NCBI GenBank assembly: GCA_036023115.1
Contig: JAYKKT010000079.1
Span: 14,065,501 to 14,129,500 of the forward strand
Direction: 5' to 3'
DNA length: 64,000 bases
Source of the DNA: Brasenia schreberi
Lineage: Eukaryota; Streptophyta; Magnoliopsida; Nymphaeales; Cabombaceae
A program made the position numbers and the translations under genes. Below are positions 1 through 10,598 of the stretch, piece after piece (positions within the stretch are counted from its first letter, which is position 1; every line of letters starts with the position of its first letter). The notes under the pieces are model-generated. The model was not told the origin of the DNA. It did not search any database and saw only the letters and a list, made by a program, of their open reading frames with translations.

Positions 1-31
1 AAAGGAGTTAGGTGATATTTATGGGACTTTC

Positions 32-1425
32 TACTAGACACCATGTGCAGCACATTGTTTAGATCTCATCCTTAAGGACATTGGTGAGATGGATGAAATA
101 AAGGCAGCAGCTGAGTGTTGCCAAGATATTACAAAATTCATTTACAACCATGCATTTGTTTTGTATATGATGAGGAGATATACAGAAGGTGCAGAGGTTC
201 TTAAAACAACTGCAACTCGATTTGCAACAAACTTCTTATCTGTACAGAGTATCGTGAGACAGAAGCAAGCATTGAAGAGAATGTTCTCCTCAGATGAGTG
301 GCAACAATTTGCAGAGTTGCCTCAGAACAGAAGAAATAGAAAGCTGAATGAGATTTTGGAATGCATGTGTTAGACTGTTGAGGATTACATGTCCTTTAGT
401 AAAGGTTTTGAGATTGGCTGACAGCGAGGAGAAACCATCTATGGGTTACCTTTATGAAGCCATGGATAGGGCAAAAGAAGCCATCAGAAATAATTTTAAT
501 AAAAAAAAGAGAGATTATGTGCCCGTGTGGAAAATAATTGATAATAGATGGAATAAACAATTACATCAGCCTATTCATGCAGCTGCATATTTTCTAAACC
601 CATCATTTAGGTACTCAGCAATCTTCAAAAGGGACGATGAGGTTAATCGAGGCATCATTGATTGTATTGATAGATTAGTCCCTGATGAGAGCATAGCAGA
701 TGCTATACATCGAGAGATGGAGATTTATGATAATGCTCTTCACTTGATGGGTTTGCCTATAGCAATTCGCAACCGCACTACGATGCATCCAGGTAAATTG
801 TTTATCTTCGTATTTAAGTTTCATCTTATATTACTGTGGATTATGTCTCTAATATTTGTCTTTTTCTATAAATGTTTGGTGGAATAGGTTTGGAACTGAT
901 TGTCCGAACCTTAGAGATTTTGCAGTAAGAGTCCTCAGCCAAACCTATAGTGCAACGAGTTGTGAAAGGAATTGTAGTGTCTTTGAACACATCCACACAA
1001 AGAAGCGCAACAGGTTGGAACATAAGAGACTAAATGATTTAGTTTTTATTCGTTGTAACATGCATCTTCATGAAAGGTAATATTGTATTACTTAAATGTT
1101 CAATTCAATAAATTGTTTGACTTCAATTGTTAATATTGTTTACTAATTGTTTATCTTTGTTTGTTGTAGGCAATTAAAAAAAGTAAATAAACAAGAAAGC
1201 CAATTTAATCCAATAAGTTTGGATAATTTTGATATATTAGAAGATTGGATTATAGAAGACAGTGAAGAAAATGCTCTCCTAACTGAAGAAGACATTGCAT
1301 GGATTAACTGGAAGGAGCGCAACAACAGTATCAAGGAGATGAAGAATTTGATTTCCAGGCATAAGGTGTTGCTGATGATAATGATGAGGAGGATCTTTAG
1401 TAAGGAGAAGATGAAGATTATTTAG
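32..1425 (+). pseudogene. hAT-family transposase relic (C-terminal two-thirds)
   Basis: This is a decayed hAT DNA transposase; an intact one would bind element ends and cut and paste the transposon in the nucleus. The reading runs in from the window edge (PCAAHCLDLILKDIGEMDE, from about 41) through the ORF at 89-373. It then changes frame near 345-370 into 348-790 (MGYLYEAMDRAKEAI, HAAAYFLNP). Next comes the conserved hAT dimerisation block at 873-1079 (SCERNCSVFEHIHTKKRNRL). An intron with GT at 1079 and TAG before 1169 leads to an acidic tail (DIAWINW). Another intron-like gap lies at about 795-872. The frameshift makes it non-functional as read. The N-terminal zinc finger and the element's left end, if present, lie outside the window. 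Family assignment is firm; the intron boundaries are inferred. Confidence 0.88.
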
Positions 1426-1429
1426 TTAT

Positions 1430-1935
1430 GATCCTGATTATAATTTGTAAAATGTAAATGTATTTCATTTTTTTTATTCAAAATATGTAAATTTGGATGC
1501 AATTGTTCAATGTTGAATGCTCAATCTGTACTAAACTTTGCATTATATGAATTTAAAGCAATTATCAGATTTTTTCAGATTTTTCTTTATTTTTTTCAAA
1601 TTTTTACTCATTTTTCTTGATTTTTTAATTAATTTTTTGTATTATTTTAATATTAAAGTATTATACGGGCGATACGATATGATACGATATGCCTGTATCG
1701 TGGAGCCCAGCGATACACGATACGATACACGTCAGACAATACTGGTTTCCATAATAAGGTGAAACAAGGAGATTCATAAATGGGCAACACCTGTCTCTTC
1801 ATCCATGGCATTATTCCTTCCCGTGAAAAATACAAAGCTATCTACCTCATTCGTCTTTGTTGTGCAATCGATAACATAAATTAGGTGTGGCTCTGATATA
1901 CACATGAATGAAAAATATTAGCTATAGAAGTCGTC
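1430..1935. other. AT-rich spacer with GATAC-rich short repeat
   Basis: No coding potential is recognisable. From 1668 to 1735 the sequence is built from repeated GATACGATAT/GATACAC units, and similar GATACAG-rich stretches occur at 2040-2250 and 34910-35160. They look like pieces of one low-complexity repeat family. Confidence 0.5.
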
Positions 1936-1951
1936 ACTTGGTGATATACAC

Positions 1952-1996
1952 AACAACAACAACTAAGCCTTTTCCCATACTAGATGGGGTCGACTA
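1952..1996 (-). mobile_element. 45-bp 5'-truncated RTE LINE stub with TSD
   Basis: Only the last ~45 bp of the RTE LINE family are present (read on the minus strand, ending in the AAGGCTTAGTTGTTGTTGT-type tail). It is flanked by a direct repeat, ACTTGGTGATATACAC, at 1936-1951 and 1997-2012. The repeat shows target-primed insertion with extreme 5' truncation. Confidence 0.85.
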
Positions 1997-2444
1997 ACTT
2001 GGTGATATACACGTGAATGAAAAATATTAGCCATACTGACTGCTGTATCAATATATAATTCATATCATAAAGGCCTACTGACATGTACCGCATTTTAACC
2101 TTTAAAAAGGTCACTATAATATGCCTCTGATACCTTCTAATGTGGCTGATATGGTCCCCCTATCTTACAATACAGTACACCATATCAAAAACCTCATTGA
2201 TACAGCATGTATCAGCACATATATACAATATGTCCGGTACCATGTAATGTCTAATTGAAGCTTGCAGTTGTCAGCTTTATTTGATCAGAATGTCCTTACG
2301 CGCATTCAGCATTTGTCCACTTATTTCACCAAAATGAACCTTGGATAGACTGGTTTGACATAAAAGCATTTTTGTTGACATGAAACTTTGAAGTGTTGTG
2401 GAATGTCAAAACAGTGTATCTCTTGAAAAGCATGCTTAGAACAT

Positions 2445-2609
2445 ACAACAACAACAACTACAACAACAACAATAACAATAACAACAACAACTAAGCCTTT
2501 TCCCATACTAGACGGGGTCGGCTACATGGAATATTTGTTTCCACAGAACCCTATCATGTGCCATGTTAGCAGTTAACTCACAATAAGTTAGATCATTCTT
2601 TATTGTTTC
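2445..2609 (-). mobile_element. 5'-truncated RTE LINE fragment (165 bp)
   Basis: The 3' end of the RTE LINE on the minus strand. The tail is an expanded CAA/TAA-rich repeat (2445-2493 on the plus strand), followed by the 3' UTR and the last codons of the RT ORF. It is flanked by a 21-bp direct repeat with one mismatch at 2424-2444 and 2610-2630, which fixes both ends. Confidence 0.88.
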
Positions 2610-2630
2610 TGAAAAGCATGATTAGAACAT

Positions 2631-2946
2631 GCAATAAGAAAACCACCCCACATGTTTCAGCCTAAAGAAACTATATTGAGGGCATGGTGTACAGACAAAG
2701 ATCATGAAGATGCGAAGGGACTCATTCTCAGGACACAGGCACCAAATGGGAGAGTTGCTCTTGCAATCTCATAAGAATCGTAAATTTAGTACACCATGAC
2801 AGGAGTGAAAATGATAGCCATTGTGTATTGCTCTTGGTGCCAACTGTCAGAATCATTCTCTCCTATAAGAGGCGCTGTCTTGTTTTACTCCTCTAAAAGC
2901 ATACTCCACATTATTCACAGTGGTTAATACTTAATAGTGTTGTAAT
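2631..2946. other. Unassigned spacer
   Basis: No ORF, repeat or RNA recognised. If the IPMS gene continues to the left, this would be intronic DNA. Confidence 0.4.
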
Positions 2947-2961
2947 GGCATGGTATTGATT

Positions 2962-3151
2962 ACTACTACTACAATTAAGCCTTTTCCCATACTAGATGGG
3001 ATCGGCTACATGGATTCTTTGTCTTTTTTGTAGAATCTATGTTAAGTCCGACAAAGTTTTGCATTGGTTGTCGGAATCCTAGCGCAACCCTCCTCCTTTT
3101 TCCGGGCTTGGGACCGGTCATGCAAGGATGATCCCTTGCATAGGCGGAGTT
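2962..3151 (-). mobile_element. SINE-like element sharing both ends with the RTE LINE
   Basis: A 190-bp element on the minus strand. It begins AACTCCGCCTATGCAAGG, has a GGTCCCAAGCCC stretch that could be a degenerate box B, and ends with the RTE LINE 3' segment and a (TAG)n-like tail. The direct repeat GGCATGGTATT(G/T)ATT at 2947-2961 and 3152-3166 marks the insertion. A second full copy lies at 38937-39128 and a 5' fragment at 27658-27752. It must be moved by LINE-encoded enzymes, as it codes for nothing. Confidence 0.82.
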
Positions 3152-3159
3152 GGCATGGT

Positions 3160-4394
3160 ATTTATTGATCTAGAAAAAGATTACGATAGGATATCAAGAG
3201 ATATTCTTTAGAGAACCTTATTAAAGATAAGTATCCCATTGACATACATAAATCTTATAAGAGACATATATGATGGTGCAAAAACGTTTGTGAGGACTCA
3301 TGAATGAATGAAAGACTTATTTGATGTTACTATTGGGTTACATCATAAATCAACTTTAAATCCATATTTATTTATATTGTTACTTGATGAGTTAACAAAA
3401 CATATTTAAGATATAGTAAACATATAGTACCTTGGTGTATATTATTTGCAAATGGCATTGTGTTAGTGGATGAGTCTAAGAAAAAAGTTAATAGGAAATT
3501 AGAACTATGAAAAGAAACATTAGAAAGTAAAAGCTTCCAACTTAGTAGAACAAAAACAGAATATAAAGAATTTAAGTTTGATCGTTTCGTAACTTGACGT
3601 GACGTGAAAATTAAGATTGGCACACATTTGCATTATTCACAAGGAAAGTTTTAAATACCTAGAGTAAGTTTTTCAGAGTGATGGAAAAATGATGAAGATA
3701 TTATGCATAGAATTAATTCATGTTGATTAAAATAGAGAGGGATATCAGGTATTCTATGTGACAAGAAGATACCATTAAAATTGAAAAGTAATATTATAGA
3801 GCAGCAACTAGACCTGCTATGTTTTATGGTTCTTAGTGTTTGGCAGTTAATCATCAACATATATAAAAAACGTCCATGGCAGAAATGAGCATGTTGAGAT
3901 GGGTGTGTGGTCACACAAGAAGAGACCATTGATATGGGGATGTGTTGAAAGACGACAAAAGAAAGCTCCGGTAAAAAGGTACAAAAAAAACTAGATTGTA
4001 AAAATGTTAAAAGAGGAAGAAGACAACTAATACTGAAAAGAAACAATAAAGAATGATCTAGCTTGTGTTTAGTTAACTGCCAGTATGACACATAATAAGA
4101 CAATGTAGAAACAAAAAAGACCAATATAGGATAAAATAAGGGAAAATTGTTTAAGATGGTTTGGACGTGTAGAAAGATGACTAAAGGAAGCTCCAGAAAG
4201 AAGGTATAGAAAAACTAGATTGTGAAAATGTTAAAAGAGGAAGTGGAAGACAACTAATGTTGGAAAGAAACAATAAAGAATGATCTAGCTTATGTTGAGT
4301 TAACTGCTAGCATAACACATGATAGGGCTATATAAAAACAAAGAATCCATGTAGGCGACCCCATCTAGTATGGGAAAAGGCTTAGTTGTTGTTG
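3160..4394 (+). mobile_element. 5'-truncated RTE LINE (RT to 3' end) with internal duplication
   Basis: This starts inside the reverse transcriptase domain (FIDLEKDYDR, equivalent to the block at 22486-22510 of the longer copy) and runs to the family 3' end ATGGGAAAAGGCTTAGTTGT. Many stops and frameshifts make it inactive. The segment covering the C-terminal codons and part of the 3' UTR is present twice (about 3955-4110 and 4165-4340). The SINE-like element at 2962-3151 abuts its truncated 5' end. Confidence 0.85.
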
Positions 4395-4673
4395 TATGAT
4401 ATACATGTGAAAATTTAAATTGAGGCCAAATCATTATTAGTTCTGCTATGGATCAGCATGTTCTTCATTGAAAGGGTAAACCCATCCAAGGGAAATAAAA
4501 GGATTCAAATATTACAGAACTGTTTTAACAATGAATTTGAAGAGTTAAGTACTAATCAAAGTTACGAGCATATGCAATAAATATTATATAGCAAAAACAG
4601 CAGACAATAATCACAAAATTATCCTTCCATGAGCCCTGAAAACAATAACAGCTCAAGAAAGGACACATCATAC

Positions 4674-7600
4674 CTTAGCTTCCCAAGAACGATACCAGAC
4701 TCATTAGATCTAGACAGTCCAACATCTTCCGGGGACATGATTTCATATGTACCTTTGAACTTAAGCATCCCATCCTATAAGAAGTACAAAACGAGTAAGA
4801 TATGCTCCTGGAAGGCTCCCACATGTGAGTACCACGGATTAATTGCCAGAAAAACTGAAAAGCAACAATCAAATATCTCTTTGCATTGTCCTAGGCTACT
4901 TTTCGAAAAAGACATGCTTTAATTTGTTCGAAGGCTACTTTTCAGAGCAACCATGATATATCACAGCAAGCTAATCTGAATTTCTGGAGCCGTATTTTGG
5001 AAGCACAGAACAAGAGATTTGAAACTTGTGAAAGCCTAAAGTCCAAGAATGAACAAGAAGTACTTATAAGCAAACACAAAAAAAATAGAAAGTATAGGAA
5101 GTGAAATCCACATGAAAATAAGAGAAAAGAGCATACTACAAGGACCATAAACATGCCTGGTGAATACCACTTTCATGAGCAAAAGCGTTGGCACCCACAA
5201 TGGCTTTATGTGGTTGAACAAGCAATCCAGAATACTGTGCAACCTGTAGAACACACACAGATACCATAAACAATGATTCCATAATGATGAATTAATTGAT
5301 TAGTAACATTTGAATCCACAACATGTACCATTTTGCTAGCCATAGTAATGTGCTTTGTGTTGATTACAGTATAAAGTCCTCCCAGTTGTTCTTTACCTCG
5401 GCATTTTATAGCCATAACCACCTGATGGCAATAAAAGCATAATAAAATTATATGCTAAAAGCATAAGCAAAAATGATAGATGCAAAAAGAAAACATGTCT
5501 AATGAAACATAAAATGTTCAGCAGTAACAAAAACAAACACATGATGTTTATTGTCTCAAGTCTCAACTGATGCTCAACATGGAAGAAAGAAGACCTTGGA
5601 TAAAACCATTAAACTCCGAAACTAAAATATTGATATACTTTTGGAATATTGAAGATTGGAAGTTCAAGAAATTCATAAACTAACACAAACCATGATATGA
5701 TGGTCAAGCTTGTAATCATTGCCCACAAAGGGGGAAAATATGTACATTGCTGTGTAGCTTTATGAAAGATAATATGTTCAAAAAAGCTAAATAAGTTCAT
5801 CCATGTGTATAAGCCCAGTGTTTATCAGAAATCAGCTCTTGAAATTATCCACGAAACTCCAAAACTCAAACCATGCACCAGTCCGACACACACATATGAT
5901 TGGAATTAACCTCTTCAAGTGATGCATTTCCAGCTCGTTCACCAATCCCATTGATCGTGACCTCTAATTGTCTTGCTCCAGCATATGCACCCTACATTTG
6001 TATAACTCAAGCTAGGGGTTCACAAACGATATATAAAGTTTCACTTTAAAATTCCATTCATGCAAGCACAGAAAAAGACATACCGCCAAAGTGTTCGCTG
6101 TTGAGAGGCCAAGATCATTTTGGCAATGTGTAGAGATGATTACATTTTCGATCCCAGGGGTATTGTTTTTAATATCAGCTATAAGTTTTCCAAATTCATT
6201 AGGTAAATTGTAACCAACCGTGTCAGGAATATTAAGGGTCGTTGCTCCAGCCTTGATAACTTCACCAAGAACAAGGTAAAGAAATTCCCTATCAGACCTG
6301 ACCACAGAAACAGAAAAGTAGAAAATCAACAAGAAGGCTAAGGGGCACAATTTGGCATAGGAACAAAAGAAAACAAAATTGGAAAAAAACTTCTAAGTCA
6401 TGCCTCAAAGAATACATCTTCTCTGGGTTATGGTTTATTTGTATACCCTGACTGTGTGCAGCTGCACAAGATATTTTCGTCAAATAACTTTTAGTTTCTG
6501 TTTAAGTAAGAGATACAAGCTTGTTTGTTTCTTTTTGTCTTCTTTTTGCAATTAATTTGACAATATAAGGCACATGGAATCCTCGCCCATATGTTACATT
6601 CTAAAAAGAATTGACATGAAAGAAATTAATGAGGAAATGAGATAGCTAGAAAGAAAGTTATACTATCACATCTAAGTAGCCTAACATTCAAATATAATGG
6701 ACGGTCATATCACCACATTGGCCATTGAAAGCAGCTTTATTGCAGAATGACAATAACCGCTTTCTTTGTCTCATATAACTACCTTATGGCCATGACAAGC
6801 ATAAATGTTTTGGTCCTTTATCATGTCTGACAAACCCCAAAAAAGAACTTTTCTCAACTTGTAAGTCAACCTTTTGACAACGTAATATTGATTGTAAAGT
6901 CAACGTTACCATGTTACTCTTCCATGACTTGATTTTTAATGGATATTATACTACAAAGTCAACATAATCATGTTACTTTTTTGTAGGTATATCCTTGTAT
7001 GCTTATTATAAATGTATTTAGTATATTATCCAATGTGCAAGTTTAACAAGAGTTGACATCCGCTGCTTTGTTTAACTCAAATGAAAACTTTGGGGACTAT
7101 ATCACGTGGATGCTGGTGCTGGTTCAGAAGCATGGGTACAACAAAGGCATCATCAAAAACCATGTTTGTGTCTTTGTGTATACTAAGTAGAAAATAGAGC
7201 CAGACAAAGCTCACCAAGTCTATTTTCTACACTCATTTAGGCCTAATGTAGTTGATTTATGTCCTAACACCAGCATAGTCGCTTTTAGAGGAGTCTGTGT
7301 CATTGTCTTTAGGCGCCCAGAGCGTTAGCTCATTGGTACGGCTCTCTGATACCCACTCGCATATGGCGAATTCAATTCCCAAGGATGCATGCGTGTGTTA
7401 GTCTTCCGTCTCCAGTTGTAACCAAAAGGCGAAAAAAATGTTAGTCTTTATTGGTACCAAACTAAAACCAAGCCTTCTCCACACTATATTGGCTCGGATT
7501 CTTAGTGGTGAGATAGTTGGAAAAGCATAAAAATATAGTTTGATGGCATCTGAAATTTTGAAAATTACCCATTGTTTTAACTAAAAGAATTCGACTTGAT

Positions 7601-8526
7601 GAACCTCCAAGAATCCCTGCTTCCGATTTCTCCTTTTTTGTTCATTTAGGAATTGATTTACCTACCGATCAATAAAATCCACTAAGAAAATGATATAGCA
7701 GCCCAATTAGGAACCCAAAGTCTAGTTTTTCGAACTTCAGACGTCAAAATGTCAAGGTGTACACCGTCGAAATATACAACTTCGAACTACATCTCAACGA
7801 GGCATTTCTGTTATTATGTCATTTTCATGAATAACAAAAACACCAAAAAGGCATCACACGACCAAAGCCCCAATAGGAAGGGAACAAGGTTATCCATTAC
7901 CTTCCGGCATCTTCGGGGCTAAACTCGACGTCTGGACACCCGAGGCTCCTGGCATAAGCAACCATTTCCTTCGCGATCTCGACAACCTCATCCCTGCTCT
8001 TCTTGAGCTTGTACTGAAGATGAATATCGCTAGTTGCGATGAAAACATGGACGCGGGGTCGGACGGCGTGCCGGACGGCATCCCACGAGGCCTCAATGTC
8101 GAGGCGATTACACCGCGCAAGGCCGCAGATGACAGGAACGTATCCGTCGTCGGCGACGTCATTTCCGATCTCGCGGGCGATGAGGCGCACGGCCTCGAAA
8201 TCGTCCCTGGAGGCGATCGGGAATCCCGCCTCGATAACGTCGACGCCGAGTCGGGAGAGCTGTCGGGCGACGTCGAGTTTCTCCTTGCTCGTCATGGTTG
8301 CTCCCGGCGATTGCTCGCCGTCCCGGAGAGTGGTGTCGAAGATGCGGACGTAGTTTGGGTCGGGGATGCGCGACGGGAAGTATTCCGGCCGAGACGGCCC
8401 GAAGCAGCACCGGACGGACCTCGACCGCACTGCGTACGCCGCCGGTCGCCGGGACAGGGTACCAGGGAGGCGGTGGGGGGCACTCCGGAGAGCCAAACTA
8501 GGGCTTAGGGAGACTGAGTAAGCCAT
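4674..8526 (-). CDS. IPMS: 2-isopropylmalate synthase, plastid (exons 1-6; 3' exons not found)
   Basis: It condenses acetyl-CoA with 2-oxoisovalerate, the committing step of leucine synthesis in the plastid. Six exons join in frame on the minus strand: 8526-7901, 6297-6084, 5991-5911, 5421-5329, 5243-5157 and 4774-4674 (1,202 bp, 400 codons). The ATG at 8524-8526 opens a Ser/Arg-rich likely transit peptide of about 45 residues. The HMGL-like TIM barrel follows: [15 protein letters not shown] (metal and substrate site), [67 protein letters not shown], and [18 protein letters not shown]. It stops at VLGKLS, before the regulatory domain. The intron after exon 5 starts with GC (CAG|GCATGT). Exons for the C-terminal leucine-binding part are not recognisable between 1 and 4673, so they lie beyond the window or are lost. 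Methylthioalkylmalate synthase is a close relative but is confined to Brassicaceae. Confidence 0.93.
7313..7445 (+). mobile_element. tRNA-derived SINE in IPMS intron 1
   Basis: A tRNA-like head GCGCCCAGAGCGTTAGCTCA contains a box A-like TAGCTCATTGGT at 7326-7337. About 40 bp later comes a box B-like GAATTCAATTCCC, then a non-tRNA body ending in an A-rich tract. A related element is at 8761-8885. An imperfect flanking repeat (TGTCATTGTCTTTA/TGTTAGTCTTTA) is possible. Confidence 0.65.
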
Positions 8527-8609
8527 TGGAGAGACCGTCTCTCTCGGCGGCGCTGAGCGAGTGAAGTGTACAGTTTCATACTTAATCAACGAGAGGGAAC
8601 GAGGGACGA

Positions 8610-8617
8610 TGACGTCA
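8610..8617. promoter_or_regulatory. TGACGTCA palindrome upstream of IPMS
   Basis: A perfect 8-bp bZIP-type palindrome about 84 bp upstream of the IPMS start codon. Such sites bind TGA/bZIP factors in plants. Its use here is inferred from position only. Confidence 0.5.
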
Positions 8618-8760
8618 GGTAGCTTCCCCGTTCGGGCCTGGGTTCGGATATGGATCGAATTCAAACCCTCGCTAATTGGTTGTTGAGGGTCCGGGTCGGA
8701 CCCAATCTGAACCGTAGTGAGCCGTGTTTGGATCAGGTACGATAACAACTGAATCGATCT

Positions 8761-8885
8761 GCCCAGTGCAATAGCTCACCTGGCTAGGGGTCGAATCACA
8801 AGTTGAAAGTCATGAGTTCGACCGCCAAGGGATGCATAGCTTTCGCCTCCCTATTGTGCATAGAGGGGGAAAAACAACTATCCAT
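8761..8885 (+). mobile_element. tRNA-derived SINE upstream of IPMS
   Basis: Box A TAGCTCACCTGG (8772-8783) and box B AGTTCGACCGCC (8815-8826) stand at tRNA-like spacing. They are followed by the family body GGGATGCATAGCTTTCGCCT and an A-rich end. The minus-strand copy at 31770-31860 aligns along the whole head and body, so this is a genuine repeat family. Confidence 0.72.
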
Positions 8886-10593
8886 TTAGTTACAGGCTTT
8901 GACTAATGCTTGATCCGGGATAATTAACGAAAATCTACATTCTTATCACACATTTATATTTCTGTATTATTTTTTAAAGTGATCATCATCTAATTTCACC
9001 ACACCCTAACTATAAATACATTTTTTTTCTTGTGTGGTCACCTAAACATATTCATTTCTCACACTTTCATTGTATTGTGTTTCTTTTACTTTACATTTGT
9101 TCTACCACCTCAAAAGCCTTTAGATTTTAAGTTTTTCTCTATGCTTTGTTTTTCTTTCTTCTTCCTATCTACCAATAGAGTATGGTTTATAATTAAAGTG
9201 AATCACAGAAATTAGCTAGCTTTTTATATATTACTTGGGTCAAGCCTGGATCCAAGCTCAAAAACTAGGTCAAAAAAGAAAAACAAAAGAAAAAGTGAGA
9301 AATTAACATACAAGAATTCCAGCAAAATTTGGGCAATAAGAATCTTTCTCATTTTTGACATTTTTTCTTGCTTATACAAAAGGCATAAGCAGAGCTTATA
9401 GAGATCTTTTAAAATCACTACACAATTGGAGCACTCATGGTGAGAATCAACCAGTCACCAAGGAAATTCGACGGATTTTTCAGCAAAAAGAATTCTTACC
9501 ATTTTAGGAATCTTTGTCTCTTATACAAGAGCATAAGAAGATCTTGTAGAAATTTTTTGAAACTACCATGCGCTTGAAGCATTCATAGCAAGAATCAACC
9601 ACAGTTATCAAGGAAATATGATTGATTTTTCATCAAGTGTCCTTGTCATTTTAGAATTCTTTCACACTTATACAAGAGCCATAGCATACGTATTTTAACT
9701 TTTTAGTTTTTTCTGACAAACCTTGACCCCGACGGTGATAGATGTTCAGAGTCGGAGGAAGGGGAGATCCAAGGGAATCTGAGCGAGGTATCGTGGGCAA
9801 CCTTCATGACATACGAAGTCGGTGTTTAATCTCAGAAATTTTGGGCGGAACCCCATGTCTGGTTCCTCTATTTTTTGCGGCAACTTTTATTAAGGGCAAC
9901 TTTTATTAAGGGAGAACGATAAAGGAAGGAGAGGAGGGCCGTTTGGGACCCTTGTTGCCCAGTCCGGAGGTGGTAGAAGTCAACGTCATAACAAAAAAAG
10001 GGGTGATGGTTTTCTGTCAATTCAGTTTGGACCGAGTCAATTAAATGGGTCATGACATTAGGCCATGACGGTTTCATTGGATATGATAAGGTCAGTATCC
10101 ATTACTCAATCCAAGCCATTTTTAAAGAGGGGCATGTTCTGTCGAAGTGTCAATATTAAGTGTTTTTGTCGGTTCTGAATTGTGTCCATGTTAAAGACAT
10201 TTAGATGGGATCATGAGTTGGTTTGAATCTTAGGTTAGATCTAAATATATAGTTCTTAAGACCCAATTATGATTTTTGGAATATTTGGGATCCTATATTT
10301 ATCTTAGTTCTACGCTTAAATAGGTATTAAATGAGACATGTTGGTGATGTCACATTTAGATTGTAATCTCAATATGAACTTGAATACAAAATATGTGCAT
10401 CAATTTTGGTAGAAGATATGCTTTTCTCAATATGACTATGCTAGAAGTTGCTTTGAGTTATTTCAACAGTTTATGTGATTGACTATTGTTTTGATAATGA
10501 TGAGTTATTTATAATAACTATTGAGAATGAGAACCATTTGCAAATGTACATGTTTACTACAAGTTGTATTGGTATGTGTATGGCATTGGGTTG
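8886..10593. other. Intergenic DNA with degenerate tandem repeat at 9290-9690
   Basis: No gene is recognised. From about 9290 to 9690 a unit of roughly 130-150 bp recurs about three times in degenerate form. Shared landmarks are CTTATACAA(A/G)AG, GCATAAG, GA(T/A)CTT, and AGAATCAACCA. The 10.08-10.59 kb stretch shows nothing. Confidence 0.5.
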
Positions 10594-10598
10594 TATAG

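Noticed and set aside
3651..4124. 157-codon minus-strand ORF
   Set aside because: Lies antisense to the LINE reverse transcriptase remnant; no domain.
8020..8508. Long plus-strand ORFs opposite IPMS exon 1
   Set aside because: Shadow frames of a GC-rich coding exon; the minus strand encodes conserved IPMS sequence with correct splice sites.
8811..8830. A functional tRNA gene at 8761-8840
   Set aside because: Box A and B are present but the cloverleaf arms do not pair convincingly and relatives exist elsewhere; it is a SINE head.
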